A stretch of DNA of 11,272 nt from Acetobacteraceae bacterium (GCA_019689515.1 JADGHI010000083.1:1-11272); one strand, 5' to 3'. Numbered from the stretch's first letter, positions 1 to 7,989 are shown. Program-made: numbers and translations. The notes: generated by a model not told the origin, from the letters alone.

Positions 1-703
1 TCCCGAGCCCTCCCATCACGCAGATCATGAAGGTGATCGGCCCGAAGGAGAGGCCGACGAAGGGATGCACGTCGAGCTGCACGACGAGCAGGCAGGCGGC
101 GAAGCCGGCGAGCGTGCCGCCGACCGCGGAGGTGATCAGGTAGATCCGGCGCGGATCCACCCCCATCAGCGGCATGATCTCACGGTCGCGCGCGATGGCG
201 CGGATCGCGGTGCCGACATAGGTGAATTTCAGGAAGGCCCAGAGTGCCGCCGCCCCGGCGAGCGCGGCGAGGAATGCCGCGAGCTTGGTGCCGGAGATGA
301 AGACCTCGCCCACCTCCATCGGCGGCATCTCGACGCCGAGGCTGCGGAAATCGGTCGAGAAGACCAGGGTCGCGGCGCCCTGCAGCACGAACAGCACGCC
401 GCCCGTCGCCAGCACCTGGTTGATCGGCGGCGCATGCAGCAGCGGCCGCACGACGAGCACGTGCAGCAGGACGCCGAGCGCGGCGACGATCGGCAGGCAG
501 GCCGCGAAGGCCGCGGCGAGCGGCCAGCCGGCCTGGGTGTAGAGGAACCACACCGCGTACATGCCGACCATCACCAGCTCCGCGTAGCAGAGCCAGATCA
601 CGTCCACGACGCCGAAGACGAGGTTGAGGCCCAGCACCGGCAGGGCGAAGACCCCGCCGAGCAGCACGCCGTTCACCAAGGCCTCGAGGAAGAAGGGGTC
701 CAT
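1..703 (-). CDS. LivH-like branched-chain amino acid ABC transporter permease (partial, runs off left edge)
   Basis: Inner-membrane permease subunit of a HAAT/Liv-type ABC importer, which would pair with a LivM-like partner and the two ATPases encoded upstream. The visible 234 residues begin MDPFFLEALVNGVLLGGVFALPVLGL by composition typical of LivH: a short N-terminal amphipathic piece, then membrane segments with the Gly-rich LLGGVFAL start. The family's conserved loop TAIRAIARDREIMPLMGVD lies around residues 167-186 and is the coupling region that contacts the ATPases. The frame is open to the left edge, so the C-terminal part, roughly one fifth of a usual 290-residue LivH, is missing. The start is the ATG at 701-703, preceded on the minus strand by AGGGAG about 5 bases away. 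The gap to the upstream ATPase gene is 52 bases, so it is probably the same transcript. The substrate cannot be told from the sequence. Confidence 0.93.
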   Translation of the reverse strand, partial: MDPFFLEALVNGVLLGGVFALPVLGLNLVFGVVDVIWLCYAELVMVGMYAVWFLYTQAGWPLAAAFAACLPIVAALGVLLHVLVVRPLLHAPPINQVLATGGVLFVLQGAATLVFSTDFRSLGVEMPPMEVGEVFISGTKLAAFLAALAGAAALWAFLKFTYVGTAIRAIARDREIMPLMGVDPRRIYLITSAVGGTLAGFAACLLVVQLDVHPFVGLSFGPITFMICVMGGLG

Positions 704-755
704 GCCGTCTCCCTGTTTGGGCCGCCGCTCCGCGCCTCGGCGATCGGACGACGGC

Positions 756-1532
756 CTAGTGCATCCCGAGATAGCTGCGGCGGATGGCGGGATCGGCGGC
801 GAGGGCGGCGGAGCTGCCCTCGGCGGCGACGCGTCCCGTTTCCAGCACATAGGCGCGATCCACGACGCGCAGCACCTGCGCGACGTTCTGCTCGACGATC
901 AGCACCGTCAGCCCCTCCTCGCGGATGCGCCGGACCAGGGCGAAGACCTGCTGCACCACGATCGGCGCGAGGCCGGCGGAGGGCTCGTCGAGCAGCAGGA
1001 TGCGCGGCCCCGACATCAGCGCGCGTCCGATCGCGCACATCTGCTGCTCGCCGCCCGAGAGTGTGCCGGCGAGTTGGTGGCGCCGCTCCCGCAGGCGAGG
1101 GAAGAGGGTGAAGACGTAGTCGCGGCGCTCCGCGAACCTTGCTCGCGCGCTCCGCGAGTAGGCGCCGACCTTGAGGTTCTCCTCCACGGTCAGGTGCGGG
1201 AAGAGGCGCCGGTTCTCGGGCACGTGGGCGATGCCGAGCGAGGGCAGCGCGTGCGCCGGCACCGCCGTCAGGTCTTGCCCGCCGTAGCGCAGCGTGCCCG
1301 CGGTCGGGCGCAGCAAGCCAGAGATCACGCGAAGCAGGGTGGTCTTGCCCGCGCCGTTCGGGCCCACGACGCCCACCGCCTCGCCGGGCGCGACGTGCAG
1401 ATCTACGCCGAACAGCGCCTGGAAGTCGCCGTAGCTGGCGCGGATACCGGACAGCTCCAGGGTCGCGGCCGCGGATGCGGTCGCGGCGGCGGTGCCACCC
1501 ATGCCCCGGGCGTCCTCGACCGCCGCGCTCAT
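756..1532 (-). CDS. LivF-like ABC transporter ATP-binding protein
   Basis: Cytoplasmic ATPase subunit of the Liv-type importer; it hydrolyses ATP as a pair with the LivG-like protein encoded just upstream. In the 258-residue product the Walker A is GPNGAGKTT at residues 57-65. The VPENRRLFPHLTVEENL stretch covers the Q-loop region as in LivF. A perfect LSGGEQQ signature is followed by Walker B RILLLDEPSAGL, and VEQN stands at the H-loop, a LivF hallmark. The first 24 residues are an Ala/Gly-rich tail not usual for LivF, and an internal Met11 is an alternative start. The ATG at 1532 is preferred because ATGA overlaps the stop of the LivG gene (TGA at 1531-1529), giving translational coupling. 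The substrate is unknown; leucine, other amides or carboxylates are all possible for this family. Confidence 0.93.
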   Translation of the reverse strand: MSAAVEDARGMGGTAAATASAAATLELSGIRASYGDFQALFGVDLHVAPGEAVGVVGPNGAGKTTLLRVISGLLRPTAGTLRYGGQDLTAVPAHALPSLGIAHVPENRRLFPHLTVEENLKVGAYSRSARARFAERRDYVFTLFPRLRERRHQLAGTLSGGEQQMCAIGRALMSGPRILLLDEPSAGLAPIVVQQVFALVRRIREEGLTVLIVEQNVAQVLRVVDRAYVLETGRVAAEGSSAALAADPAIRRSYLGMH

Positions 1533-2281
1533 GCGGCGCGCGCCTCGGGCGGGCCGAGATAGACCTCCGCCACCTTCGCATCCTCCTGCGCCGCCTGGGG
1601 CGTGCCCTCGAAGATCACCGCGCCGTGGTCCAGCACGACCACGCGGTCCACGACCGAGAGCAGCACGCCCATGATGTGTTCGACCCAGACGATGGTGACG
1701 CCGCGCTCGTCTCGGATGCGCTTGAGCATGTCAGCGGCGGCGCGCATCTCTGCCGCGTCGAGCCCGCCGAGCGACTCGTCGGCGAGCAGCAGCCGCGGCC
1801 GGGTCGCCAGCGCGCGCGCCAGCTCCAGCTTCTTCAGCCCCGCCGCGCCCAGCCCAGCGACCGTCGCGTGCGGGTCGTCGGGAAGCTGCGCCAGGCGCAG
1901 CGCGTCGCGTGCCCGTGCCTCCGCCTCTGCGTGCGTGATCGTGCCGCCCGCGCCGTAATGGGCGGCGAGCGTGGCGTTCTCGAGCAGCGAGAGGGTGCGG
2001 AAGGGCCGGGGGATCTGGAAGGTGCGCCCGATCCCCCGCCGGCAGACCTCGTCGGCCGAAAGGCCGCCGATCTCCTGGCCCTCAAAGCGCACCGAGCCCG
2101 CCGTCGGCTTCAGCATGCCGGCGATGCAGTTGAAGGTCGTGCTCTTGCCCGAGCCGTTCGGGCCGAGCAGCCCCAGGATCTCCCCCTGCGCGACCGAGAA
2201 GGAGACCCCGTCCACCGCGGTGAAGCCGCCGAAGCGCTTGGTCAGCCCCTCGACGGCGAGCAGGGGCGCCGCAGCCCTCAC
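1529..2281 (-). CDS. LivG-like ABC transporter ATP-binding protein with a divergent signature motif
   Basis: Second cytoplasmic ATPase of the importer, 250 residues from a GTG start. Walker A GPNGSGKST is at residues 40-48, the Q-loop GRTFQIPRPF is around Gln89, Walker B LLLADES ends in Asp168-Glu169, and the switch His is His201 in WVEH. These make an intact ATP site. The oddity is the signature: where LSGGQ or LSYGQ is expected, residues 144-148 read LGAAG followed by LKKLELARAL. Walker B is followed by Ser-Leu rather than the usual Pro-Ser/Ala. The GTG start (2281-2279) overlaps the TGA of the binding-protein gene as GTGA, which decides the start; the frame stays open far upstream, but that stretch is antisense-style shadow of the binding-protein gene. 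The LivF gene follows with its own ATGA overlap. Confidence 0.91.
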   Translation of the reverse strand: MRAAAPLLAVEGLTKRFGGFTAVDGVSFSVAQGEILGLLGPNGSGKSTTFNCIAGMLKPTAGSVRFEGQEIGGLSADEVCRRGIGRTFQIPRPFRTLSLLENATLAAHYGAGGTITHAEAEARARDALRLAQLPDDPHATVAGLGAAGLKKLELARALATRPRLLLADESLGGLDAAEMRAAADMLKRIRDERGVTIVWVEHIMGVLLSVVDRVVVLDHGAVIFEGTPQAAQEDAKVAEVYLGPPEARAA

Positions 2282-3618
2282 GAACGCGCCGCGTAGGCGT
2301 TGGAGGCGGGGAGCGGCAGCACCGGCGGGCCGCCGGCGATCTCGGTCGGCCACACGACGCGCGCCTTCGCGTTCTCGTACTGCATCACCACCGGGAAGGC
2401 GCGCTCGTTCTGGCCGGAGAGCGCGTTGCCGGGCGGCAGGAACTTCACGCCGTAGCCCTGGATCGTGCCGCCGACCGGGACGTCCACCTGGAGTGCCGCC
2501 TCGCGCAGCGCGTCGGCGGTCATGCCGCCGGTCTTCCTCACCGCGGGCGTCAGCACCTGGGTCAGGAAGATCCAAGTGTTGTTGAAGCCCATCGAGGCAT
2601 GGGTGGGCAGGTCGTTGACGCGGTGCTTCGCCTGGTAGCGCTGCACGAAGGTTCTCGCCAGGTCGCCCACGCCGGGCTGGAGCTTGGACCAGTCCAGCAT
2701 CTGCGTCCCGGCCGGGTCCACGTTGCAGAAGTGGTCCACGTCCTTGCCGAAGGTCTCGGCCAGCCGGTCGATCTGGGAATAGCCTGCGCCTTCGCCGATC
2801 AGCATCTTGAAGCGCAGCCCGCCCGACTTCGCCTGGCGCAGGAACAGGGTGATGTCGGGGTTGTAGCCGGTGTGCAGGATGACGTCGGGACGCTCGCGCC
2901 GCAGCTTCGTCACCAAGGTGGAGAGGTCGGGCGCGCTCGCCGAATAGCCCTCCTTCAGCACGATCGTCATGTTGCGCTTCTTGGCCGCCTCCTCGGTCGC
3001 GTTGGCGACGCCGACGCCGTAGGGGCCATCCTCGTGGATGATGGCGAGCCGCACCCGCTCGGGCGGGGTGTTCAGGCGCGCCTGTGCGTGCTCGTGGACG
3101 AAGGCGATCGAGGCCTCGCCGTACTGGTCGGAATAGACCGTCGGGCGGAAGACGTAACGCAGGTTGCGGTCCTTCAGCACCGCCGTGGAGATGGCGCTGG
3201 TGATCCACATGATCTTCCGCGCCTGCTCGAAGCGCTGGGCGAGCGGCACGGCGTGCGCCGAGGAGTAGATGCCCGTCACCACCTCGAGCCCTTCCTGGCC
3301 GAGGAGGCGCTCGGCCTCGTTGATCGCGACGTCGGCCTTGCTCTGGCTGTCGGCCGTCACGGCCTGGACGGGGCGGCCGTCCACGCCGCCACGCTCGTTG
3401 AACAGTTCGATCGCGACCTCGGCGCCCCAGAAGAGCGGCTGGCTGCCCGCGCCGGCGAAGGGGCCGGAGAGGTCGGTCATCACGCCGACTCGGAGCGGCT
3501 CGCCGCGGGCAGGGCCGGCCTGTTGCGCGCGGGCGGCGGCCGGCACGGCGGCGGCGAGGAGGCCGGCCGCGCCTGTCTGCAGCAGGCCACGCCTGGTCGT
3601 TCCGGTGGTGTCGGGCAT
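2278..3618 (-). CDS. Tat-exported ABC transporter substrate-binding protein, Liv/HAAT type (periplasmic binding protein family 6)
   Basis: Periplasmic binding protein that delivers a small solute to the Liv-type permease; 446 residues, slightly longer than the usual 380-420. The N-terminus shows TTRRGLLQ (twin arginine at residues 9-10), a hydrophobic Ala/Leu segment and an ARA-QQ cleavage site near residue 31, so Tat export is likely. The mature start LRVGVMTDLSGPFAG matches the family's first strand and ligand loop. Later landmarks are ADSQSKADVAINEAERLL and the HEDGPYGVGVANA strand-helix around the middle. The start ATG at 3618-3616 has GGAGG 8 bases upstream. It is the first gene of a run binding protein-LivG-LivF-LivH. 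Ligand identity cannot be read from the sequence; homologues bind branched-chain amino acids, amides, aromatic acids or other carboxylates. Confidence 0.92.
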   Translation of the reverse strand: MPDTTGTTRRGLLQTGAAGLLAAAVPAAARAQQAGPARGEPLRVGVMTDLSGPFAGAGSQPLFWGAEVAIELFNERGGVDGRPVQAVTADSQSKADVAINEAERLLGQEGLEVVTGIYSSAHAVPLAQRFEQARKIMWITSAISTAVLKDRNLRYVFRPTVYSDQYGEASIAFVHEHAQARLNTPPERVRLAIIHEDGPYGVGVANATEEAAKKRNMTIVLKEGYSASAPDLSTLVTKLRRERPDVILHTGYNPDITLFLRQAKSGGLRFKMLIGEGAGYSQIDRLAETFGKDVDHFCNVDPAGTQMLDWSKLQPGVGDLARTFVQRYQAKHRVNDLPTHASMGFNNTWIFLTQVLTPAVRKTGGMTADALREAALQVDVPVGGTIQGYGVKFLPPGNALSGQNERAFPVVMQYENAKARVVWPTEIAGGPPVLPLPASNAYAARS

Positions 3619-3697
3619 TGGTTCGTTCCTCCCAGGGCCGTTCCCGGCCAGCCGTCGCGCCCTCTTGCCGGGGCGCGGTTGTTGTCTTGGCCGTTCA

Positions 3698-3726
3698 GCA
3701 AATGACGCAGGCCGGCGTCTCGTCAA
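3698..3726 (-). promoter_or_regulatory. Candidate promoter of the Liv-type transporter operon
   Basis: On the minus strand TTGACG (3726-3721) is followed after exactly 17 bases by ATTTGC (3703-3698). The first box fits the alphaproteobacterial housekeeping -35 well; the second is a poor -10. Transcription would begin about 70 bases before the binding-protein ATG. Single-site inspection only, so weak. Confidence 0.3.
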
Positions 3727-3969
3727 GCAGCGAGCGAGGCGGAGCCTCTGGCCCGGTCGGAGCCACGCCGGAAAGGCAGGGGACCAACAGCGCCATCGAG
3801 GACTCGGCAGAGCCGGCGCCCGCGCAGGTCCGAGGAAGGAGGCGCTCCGCGGTCGCACCGCCTTTCCCTCCGCGAGTCGATACGCGGCGTTCGCAGGGGG
3901 CGACGCGCCAAGGCGATGTGGCCCGACCCATCCACGCCCAACGGGCCGACCGCCCACCGTTCCAACAGA

Positions 3970-3998
3970 TTGACCCCCGGCTGGCCGCGGCGCAGTCT
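3970..3998 (+). promoter_or_regulatory. Weak candidate promoter of the MFS-TRIC gene pair
   Basis: TTGACC at 3970-3975 is followed after 17 bases by CAGTCT at 3993-3998. The -35-like box is good and the -10-like box poor. It would give a leader of only about 20-25 bases before the ATG at 4029, which has no strong ribosome binding site of its own. Confidence 0.2.
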
Positions 3999-4028
3999 TC
4001 CCGGAAACCGCACGGATAACGCTTCCCG

Positions 4029-5315
4029 ATGACCAGCCCCGGCGTCGCTTCCCCTGGCTCCGATGCGTCGTCGTCGTCGCGGCGCCAGGACATCCGCATC
4101 TGCACCCTGATCGGCTTCGGGCACTTCCTCAGCCACTTCTACATGCTCTGCCTGCCGCCGCTCTTCCTCGCCTGGCGGGCCGAGTTCGAGGTTTCCTACG
4201 CGACGCTCGGCCTCGCCACCGCGGTAATGAGCGCGACCACCGCGGTGCTGCAGACGCCAATGGGCTTCTGGATCGACCGCTACGGCGCGCGGCCCTTCCT
4301 GGTCGGTGGCACGCTGCTGATGGCGCTCTCGATCTCGGCGATGGCCTTCGCGCCGGCCTTCTGGGTGATCGTGGCGCTGGCGCTGCTATCGGGGATCGGG
4401 AATTCGGTGATCCACCCGGCGGACTACGCGATCCTCGCCGGCAGCGTGAGCAAGACCTTCATCGGGCGCGCCTTCGCGCTGCACACCTTCACCGGCAATC
4501 TCGGCTTCGCCCTCGCGCCGCCGGTCATCGCCCTGCTGATGACGGTGATGGGATGGCGCGCGGCGCTGCTGCTGGTCGGCCTGCTCGGCGTGCCGGTGGT
4601 GGCGGCGATCCTGTGGCAGAGCCGCATCCTGCGCGATCAGGCGAAGCCGAAGCCGGCGGCCGGCGAGGCCGGCGCGACCGCCCCGGCGCCGACCGGGCGG
4701 GAGCTGCTGCTGTCGAAGCCGATGCTGCTCTTCTTCGGCTTCTTCCTGCTCACCGCGATGGCGGGCTCGGGCATCCAGAGCTTCGTCATCGCCGTGCTCG
4801 GCCAGATCTGGGGCACGCCGGTCGCGATCGGCTCCATGGTGCTCACCGGCTACACGGCGGGGGCGACCCTCGGCACGCTGGTCGGCGGCTGGGTGGCGGA
4901 CCGGACGCGGCGCAGCCTGATCGGCTTCGTCATCCTGCTGACCCTGGTGTCGATGGCGCTGCTGCTCGCGCTCGGCCTGGTGCCGATGCCGGAGCTGCTG
5001 ATGCCGGTCGTGGCGACGGCGGCGGGCCTCGCCCTCGGCTCCTCGCGCACGCCGCGGGACGTGATGCTGAAGGACGCCTCGCCGCCGGGGCAGATCGGCA
5101 AGGTGTTCGGCTTCGTCTCCTCCGGCCTGCCGCTCGGCTCGGCGATCATGCCGGTGCCGATGGGCCTGCTGATCGACTTCGGCCACCCGGAGCTGGTGCT
5201 GCCGGCGGTCGCGGCGCTGCTCGGCCTGTCCTTGCTCTGCATGGGTGGGGCGGAGGGCACCGTACGGGCCACCCGGCGGCGGACGGCCGCGGCGCGCCCG
5301 GTGGCGGCCGAGTAG
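4029..5315 (+). CDS. Major facilitator superfamily transporter, fosmidomycin-resistance (Fsr)-like
   Basis: Inner-membrane secondary transporter of 428 residues with about twelve hydrophobic segments in two halves, separated by a hydrophilic loop near residues 197-220 (SRILRDQAKPKPAAGEAG). The first helix carries GFGHFLSHFYMLCLPPLF (residues 29-46), the His-containing pattern of Fsr-like proteins. The MFS loop 2-3 motif appears as GFWIDRYGARP at 79-89, and GIGNSVIHPADYAIL corresponds to the GxGxxxxHP segment of Fsr relatives. An Arg/Ala-rich tail ends the protein. Fsr of Escherichia coli exports fosmidomycin; for this protein the substrate is unknown and drug export is only an inference. The ATG at 4029 is the first in frame but lacks a clear ribosome binding site. 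The TRIC gene follows 14 bases after the stop, so the two are probably cotranscribed. Confidence 0.9.
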   Translation: MTSPGVASPGSDASSSSRRQDIRICTLIGFGHFLSHFYMLCLPPLFLAWRAEFEVSYATLGLATAVMSATTAVLQTPMGFWIDRYGARPFLVGGTLLMALSISAMAFAPAFWVIVALALLSGIGNSVIHPADYAILAGSVSKTFIGRAFALHTFTGNLGFALAPPVIALLMTVMGWRAALLLVGLLGVPVVAAILWQSRILRDQAKPKPAAGEAGATAPAPTGRELLLSKPMLLFFGFFLLTAMAGSGIQSFVIAVLGQIWGTPVAIGSMVLTGYTAGATLGTLVGGWVADRTRRSLIGFVILLTLVSMALLLALGLVPMPELLMPVVATAAGLALGSSRTPRDVMLKDASPPGQIGKVFGFVSSGLPLGSAIMPVPMGLLIDFGHPELVLPAVAALLGLSLLCMGGAEGTVRATRRRTAAARPVAAE

Positions 5316-5329
5316 GAGGCCGGCGCCCC

Positions 5330-6001
5330 TTGGGCGGTACCGCCGCCGGCACGGCGCTCGACCGGCTGCTCGGCTGGCTCGACCTCGGTGGGATCGCGGT
5401 CTTTGCCGCCTCCGGTGCCCTGGTCGCGTCGCGCAAGCGGCTCGATCCGGTGGGGTTCATCCTGGTGGCGGCGATCACCGGCTTCGGCGGCGGCACGGTG
5501 CGCGACCTGCTGCTCGGCCGCACCCCGGTGTTCTGGCTGCGCGCGCCGGAGGTGGTCGGGCTGTGCGCCGTGGTCGGGCTCGCGGGCTATTTCGGGGCGC
5601 ATCTGATCGAGTCGCGCTTCCGCGCGCTGCTCTGGGCTGATGCGGCAGGGCTTGCGCTGTTCTCCGTGGTCGGGGCCGAGATCGCACTGGAGGCCGGTGC
5701 CGATCCCTGGGCCGCGGTGCTGCTCGGCACCGTCACCGCGACCTTCGGCGGCATCCTCCGGGACGTGGTGTGCCATGAGCTGCCGCTGATCCTGCGGCGC
5801 GAGATCTACGCCACGGCGGCCGCGGCGGGTGCGGCGGGGTTCGTGGCGCTCCGGCTCGGGCTGCCGGCGCTGCCGCGCGAGGCGGGCCTCGCGGCCGGGA
5901 TCGCGCTCTGCTTCGTGATCCGCGGCATGGCGATCCGGCGCGGCTGGTCGCTGCCGCCCTACCGGGCGCGGCCGGGACGGGACTACCCGGACACGCAGTA
6001 G
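5330..6001 (+). CDS. TRIC (trimeric intracellular cation channel)/UPF0126 family membrane protein
   Basis: Predicted inner-membrane protein of 223 residues with about seven helices arranged as two related three-helix halves plus one. The family signature appears twice: GGGTVRDLLLGRTPVFWL at residues 53-70 and GGILRDVVCHELPLILRREIYA starting near 140. These Gly-Gly/Arg-Asp/Pro motifs kink the pore helices in prokaryotic TRIC channels, which conduct monovalent cations such as K+. The start is a TTG at 5330, chosen because AGGAGG at 5314-5319 sits 10 bases before it, overlapping the MFS stop, and because no ATG or GTG is in frame before the first helix. It gives a family-typical length. It likely shares a transcript with the MFS gene upstream. 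Its physiological role in bacteria is poorly known. The 3' end faces the convergent gdx pseudogene. Confidence 0.88.
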   Translation: MGGTAAGTALDRLLGWLDLGGIAVFAASGALVASRKRLDPVGFILVAAITGFGGGTVRDLLLGRTPVFWLRAPEVVGLCAVVGLAGYFGAHLIESRFRALLWADAAGLALFSVVGAEIALEAGADPWAAVLLGTVTATFGGILRDVVCHELPLILRREIYATAAAAGAAGFVALRLGLPALPREAGLAAGIALCFVIRGMAIRRGWSLPPYRARPGRDYPDTQ

Positions 6002-6072
6002 GAGCCGCGCCATGCCGCCGGGAGCGCGGTTCCCGGCGCAGGCGAGCCATATCCGCGCGTGCCGCCGTCACC

Positions 6073-6093
6073 CGGCCATTCGTTCAATGGCCG
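6073..6093. terminator. Hairpin between convergent genes, possible bidirectional terminator
   Basis: A perfect 8-base inverted repeat CGGCCATT / AATGGCCG with a 5-base loop lies 72 bases past the TRIC stop and across the end of the gdx frame. The ancestral gdx stop TGA (6086-6084) sits at the loop. There is no T-run on either side, so intrinsic termination is uncertain; position between convergent genes favours a terminator or 3'-end stabiliser. Confidence 0.4.
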
Positions 6094-6447
6094 AACCCGT
6101 GGCGCCTCAGCTTCCTCCTTGGGGTGAGCTTCAGCCCGGCGACGCCGGCCAGAATCAGTGCCAGGCAGAAGATTTCGGAGCGGGGTCGCCGGATCACCCT
6201 CCACTGCCACGCCCCAGAGCGCCGCCCCGGCCGCGCCGATGCCGGTCCACACTGCATAGACCGTGCCGATCGGAAGGGTCTGGAGCGCGCGCGACATGCA
6301 GTAGAAGCTCACCGCCATCACGCCGAGGGTGGCGAGGCTCCAGCCAAGCCGGGTGAACCCATCCGTGTATTTGAGCGTGATGGTCCAGGCCATCTCGGAC
6401 AGGCCCGCGACCGTCAGCCAGAGCCATTCCGGGGCGATGCGTGTCAT
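6084..6447 (-). pseudogene. Frameshifted small multidrug resistance protein, guanidinium exporter (Gdx/SugE) subtype
   Basis: SMR proteins are four-helix inner-membrane antiporters; the Gdx subtype exports guanidinium in exchange for protons. From the ATG at 6447, residues 11-34 contain the subtype pattern with the essential Glu18 and KYTDGFTRL, and residues 64-74 read YAVWTGIGAAG. After Leu90-Arg91 the frame turns hydrophilic (NLLPGTDSGRRRR) and runs on to 5983 as a 154-residue product overlapping the TRIC gene. Dropping one A from the AAA at 6175-6173 restores IFCLALILAGVAGLKL, a normal fourth helix, and a stop at 6084 for a 120-residue protein. So there is one extra base, either a real lesion or a sequence error. 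Glu83 and Asp85, where Phe and Glu are usual before PATP, may be further decay. No convincing ribosome binding site or guanidine riboswitch is visible upstream. Confidence 0.85.
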
Positions 6448-6550
6448 CGGGCGCGCCGATCGCGACGGGTTGGAGGAAGGGCTGGGCGGGTCAGCCCGCT
6501 GCGCCACGGGCCGCCGCGGCGGGGAGGCACGGCGTCAGGCAGGATAGGGC

Positions 6551-6585
6551 GCCGGTCGCGAGGATCATCCGGCGCGCCGACCGGC
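6551..6585. repeat. Inverted repeat with 8-base arms
   Basis: GCCGGTCG at 6551-6558 pairs perfectly with CGACCGGC at 6578-6585; the 19-base interior contains a smaller GGAT-C-ATCC pairing. It sits about 105 bases before the gdx start and 210 bases after the asd stop on the minus strand. It may form a transcript hairpin or a protein site; no T-run follows on either strand. Confidence 0.4.
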
Positions 6586-6698
6586 AACGATTGGCCAGGG
6601 CCGTCACCGGGGCCGGCCGTCGCCACATCGCCCCGCACCGGGCTTCGCCGGCGTCCACCCCTCACCGTCCGGGAGCGCTCACGTCCCATGCGGGAGGG

Positions 6699-6721
6699 GA
6701 GCGGCCAGCGCCTTGCCGCTC
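6699..6721 (-). terminator. Weak candidate terminator hairpin downstream of asd
   Basis: GAGCGGC (6699-6705) and GCCGCTC (6715-6721) form perfect 7-base arms around a 9-base loop, 75 bases beyond the asd stop in the asd transcript direction. No T-tract follows, so it is only a possible Rho-assisted or stabilising hairpin. Confidence 0.25.
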
Positions 6722-6795
6722 ACCAGATCTCCTCGCCCCTGCCTCATCGGCACGCCGCCTTGCCATCCTATCCGGGCTGCCGCCCCGTGCCGGAA

Positions 6796-7827
<1,032 letters not shown>

Positions 7828-7877
7828 GACCCGATGGCTCCCGTAATGGCGGCCCCGTCCTTCGGGTCCGCGGCGTC

Positions 7878-7906
7878 CCTCTACGGTGCGCGGGCCGGCG
7901 CTTCAA
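7878..7906 (-). promoter_or_regulatory. Candidate asd promoter, overlapped by a palindrome
   Basis: On the minus strand TTGAAG (7906-7901) and TAGAGG (7883-7878) are separated by 17 bases, about 50 bases before the asd ATG. The -35-like box lies inside GCGCTT-C-AAGCGC (7898-7910), a symmetric site that could bind a dimeric regulator. Both assignments are by eye. Confidence 0.3.
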
Positions 7907-7952
7907 GCGCGGCGCACGCCGGCCCTGCCCGTTGAGGGCGAAAGGATGTGGC

Positions 7953-7981
7953 TTGACCTTCTCCGCCGGCGGCCGAAACCT
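7953..7981 (+). promoter_or_regulatory. Weak candidate promoter of the pqq operon
   Basis: TTGACC at 7953-7958 is a good -35-like box, and AAACCT lies at a 17-base spacing (7976-7981), which is a poor -10. It would start transcription about 45 bases before pqqA and place the hairpin at 7990-8004 in the leader. Confidence 0.25.
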
Positions 7982-7989
7982 GTGGGTGC

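Larger units (their letters stand above)
3619..4028. other. Divergent intergenic region without a convincing gene
   Basis: This 410-base gap lies between the divergently transcribed binding-protein gene (left) and the MFS gene (right). Open frames exist on both strands, but they translate to Arg/Pro/Gly-rich low-information sequence with no ribosome binding site or family resemblance, so I take them as GC-rich shadows. The stretch holds candidate promoters for both sides and small GC-rich inverted repeats, for example GAGGC-GGA-GCCTC at 3736-3748. I see no tRNA or riboswitch in it. Confidence 0.6.
6448..6795. other. Intergenic stretch between asd and the gdx pseudogene, no gene seen
   Basis: This 348-base gap follows asd and precedes gdx on the minus strand. 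Frames here translate to Arg/Pro/Gly-rich shadows. It contains two inverted repeats listed separately and a GGCCGGCC palindrome near 6611-6618, but no T-rich terminator, no promoter I would defend and no recognisable guanidine riboswitch. Confidence 0.55.

Noticed and set aside
65..1562. Long plus-strand open frames of about 310-350 codons opposite the livH/livF genes
   Set aside because: They are antisense shadows in GC-rich DNA: His/Asp/Arg/Gly-rich low-information translations without family motifs, while the minus strand has perfect transporter motifs.
2599..3705. Plus-strand frame of 368 codons over the binding-protein gene
   Set aside because: Antisense to a clearly recognisable Tat-signalled binding protein; the translation has no recognisable domain and no ribosome binding site.
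3695..4136. Overlapping open frames on both strands in the 3619-4028 gap, up to 137 codons
   Set aside because: Arg/Ser/Gly-rich composition, no ribosome binding sites, mutual overlap and overlap with the MFS start; no sign of protein selection.
6448..6600. Possible guanidine riboswitch upstream of the gdx gene
   Set aside because: Searched by eye for paired ACGR-loop hairpins and ykkC-like conserved stretches; none found, and the only good inverted repeat (6551-6585) lacks those loops.
7945..7970. Possible sigma-54 promoter before pqqA
   Set aside because: The GG at 7950-7951 is not followed by GC at a 10-base spacing, so the -24/-12 pattern fails.
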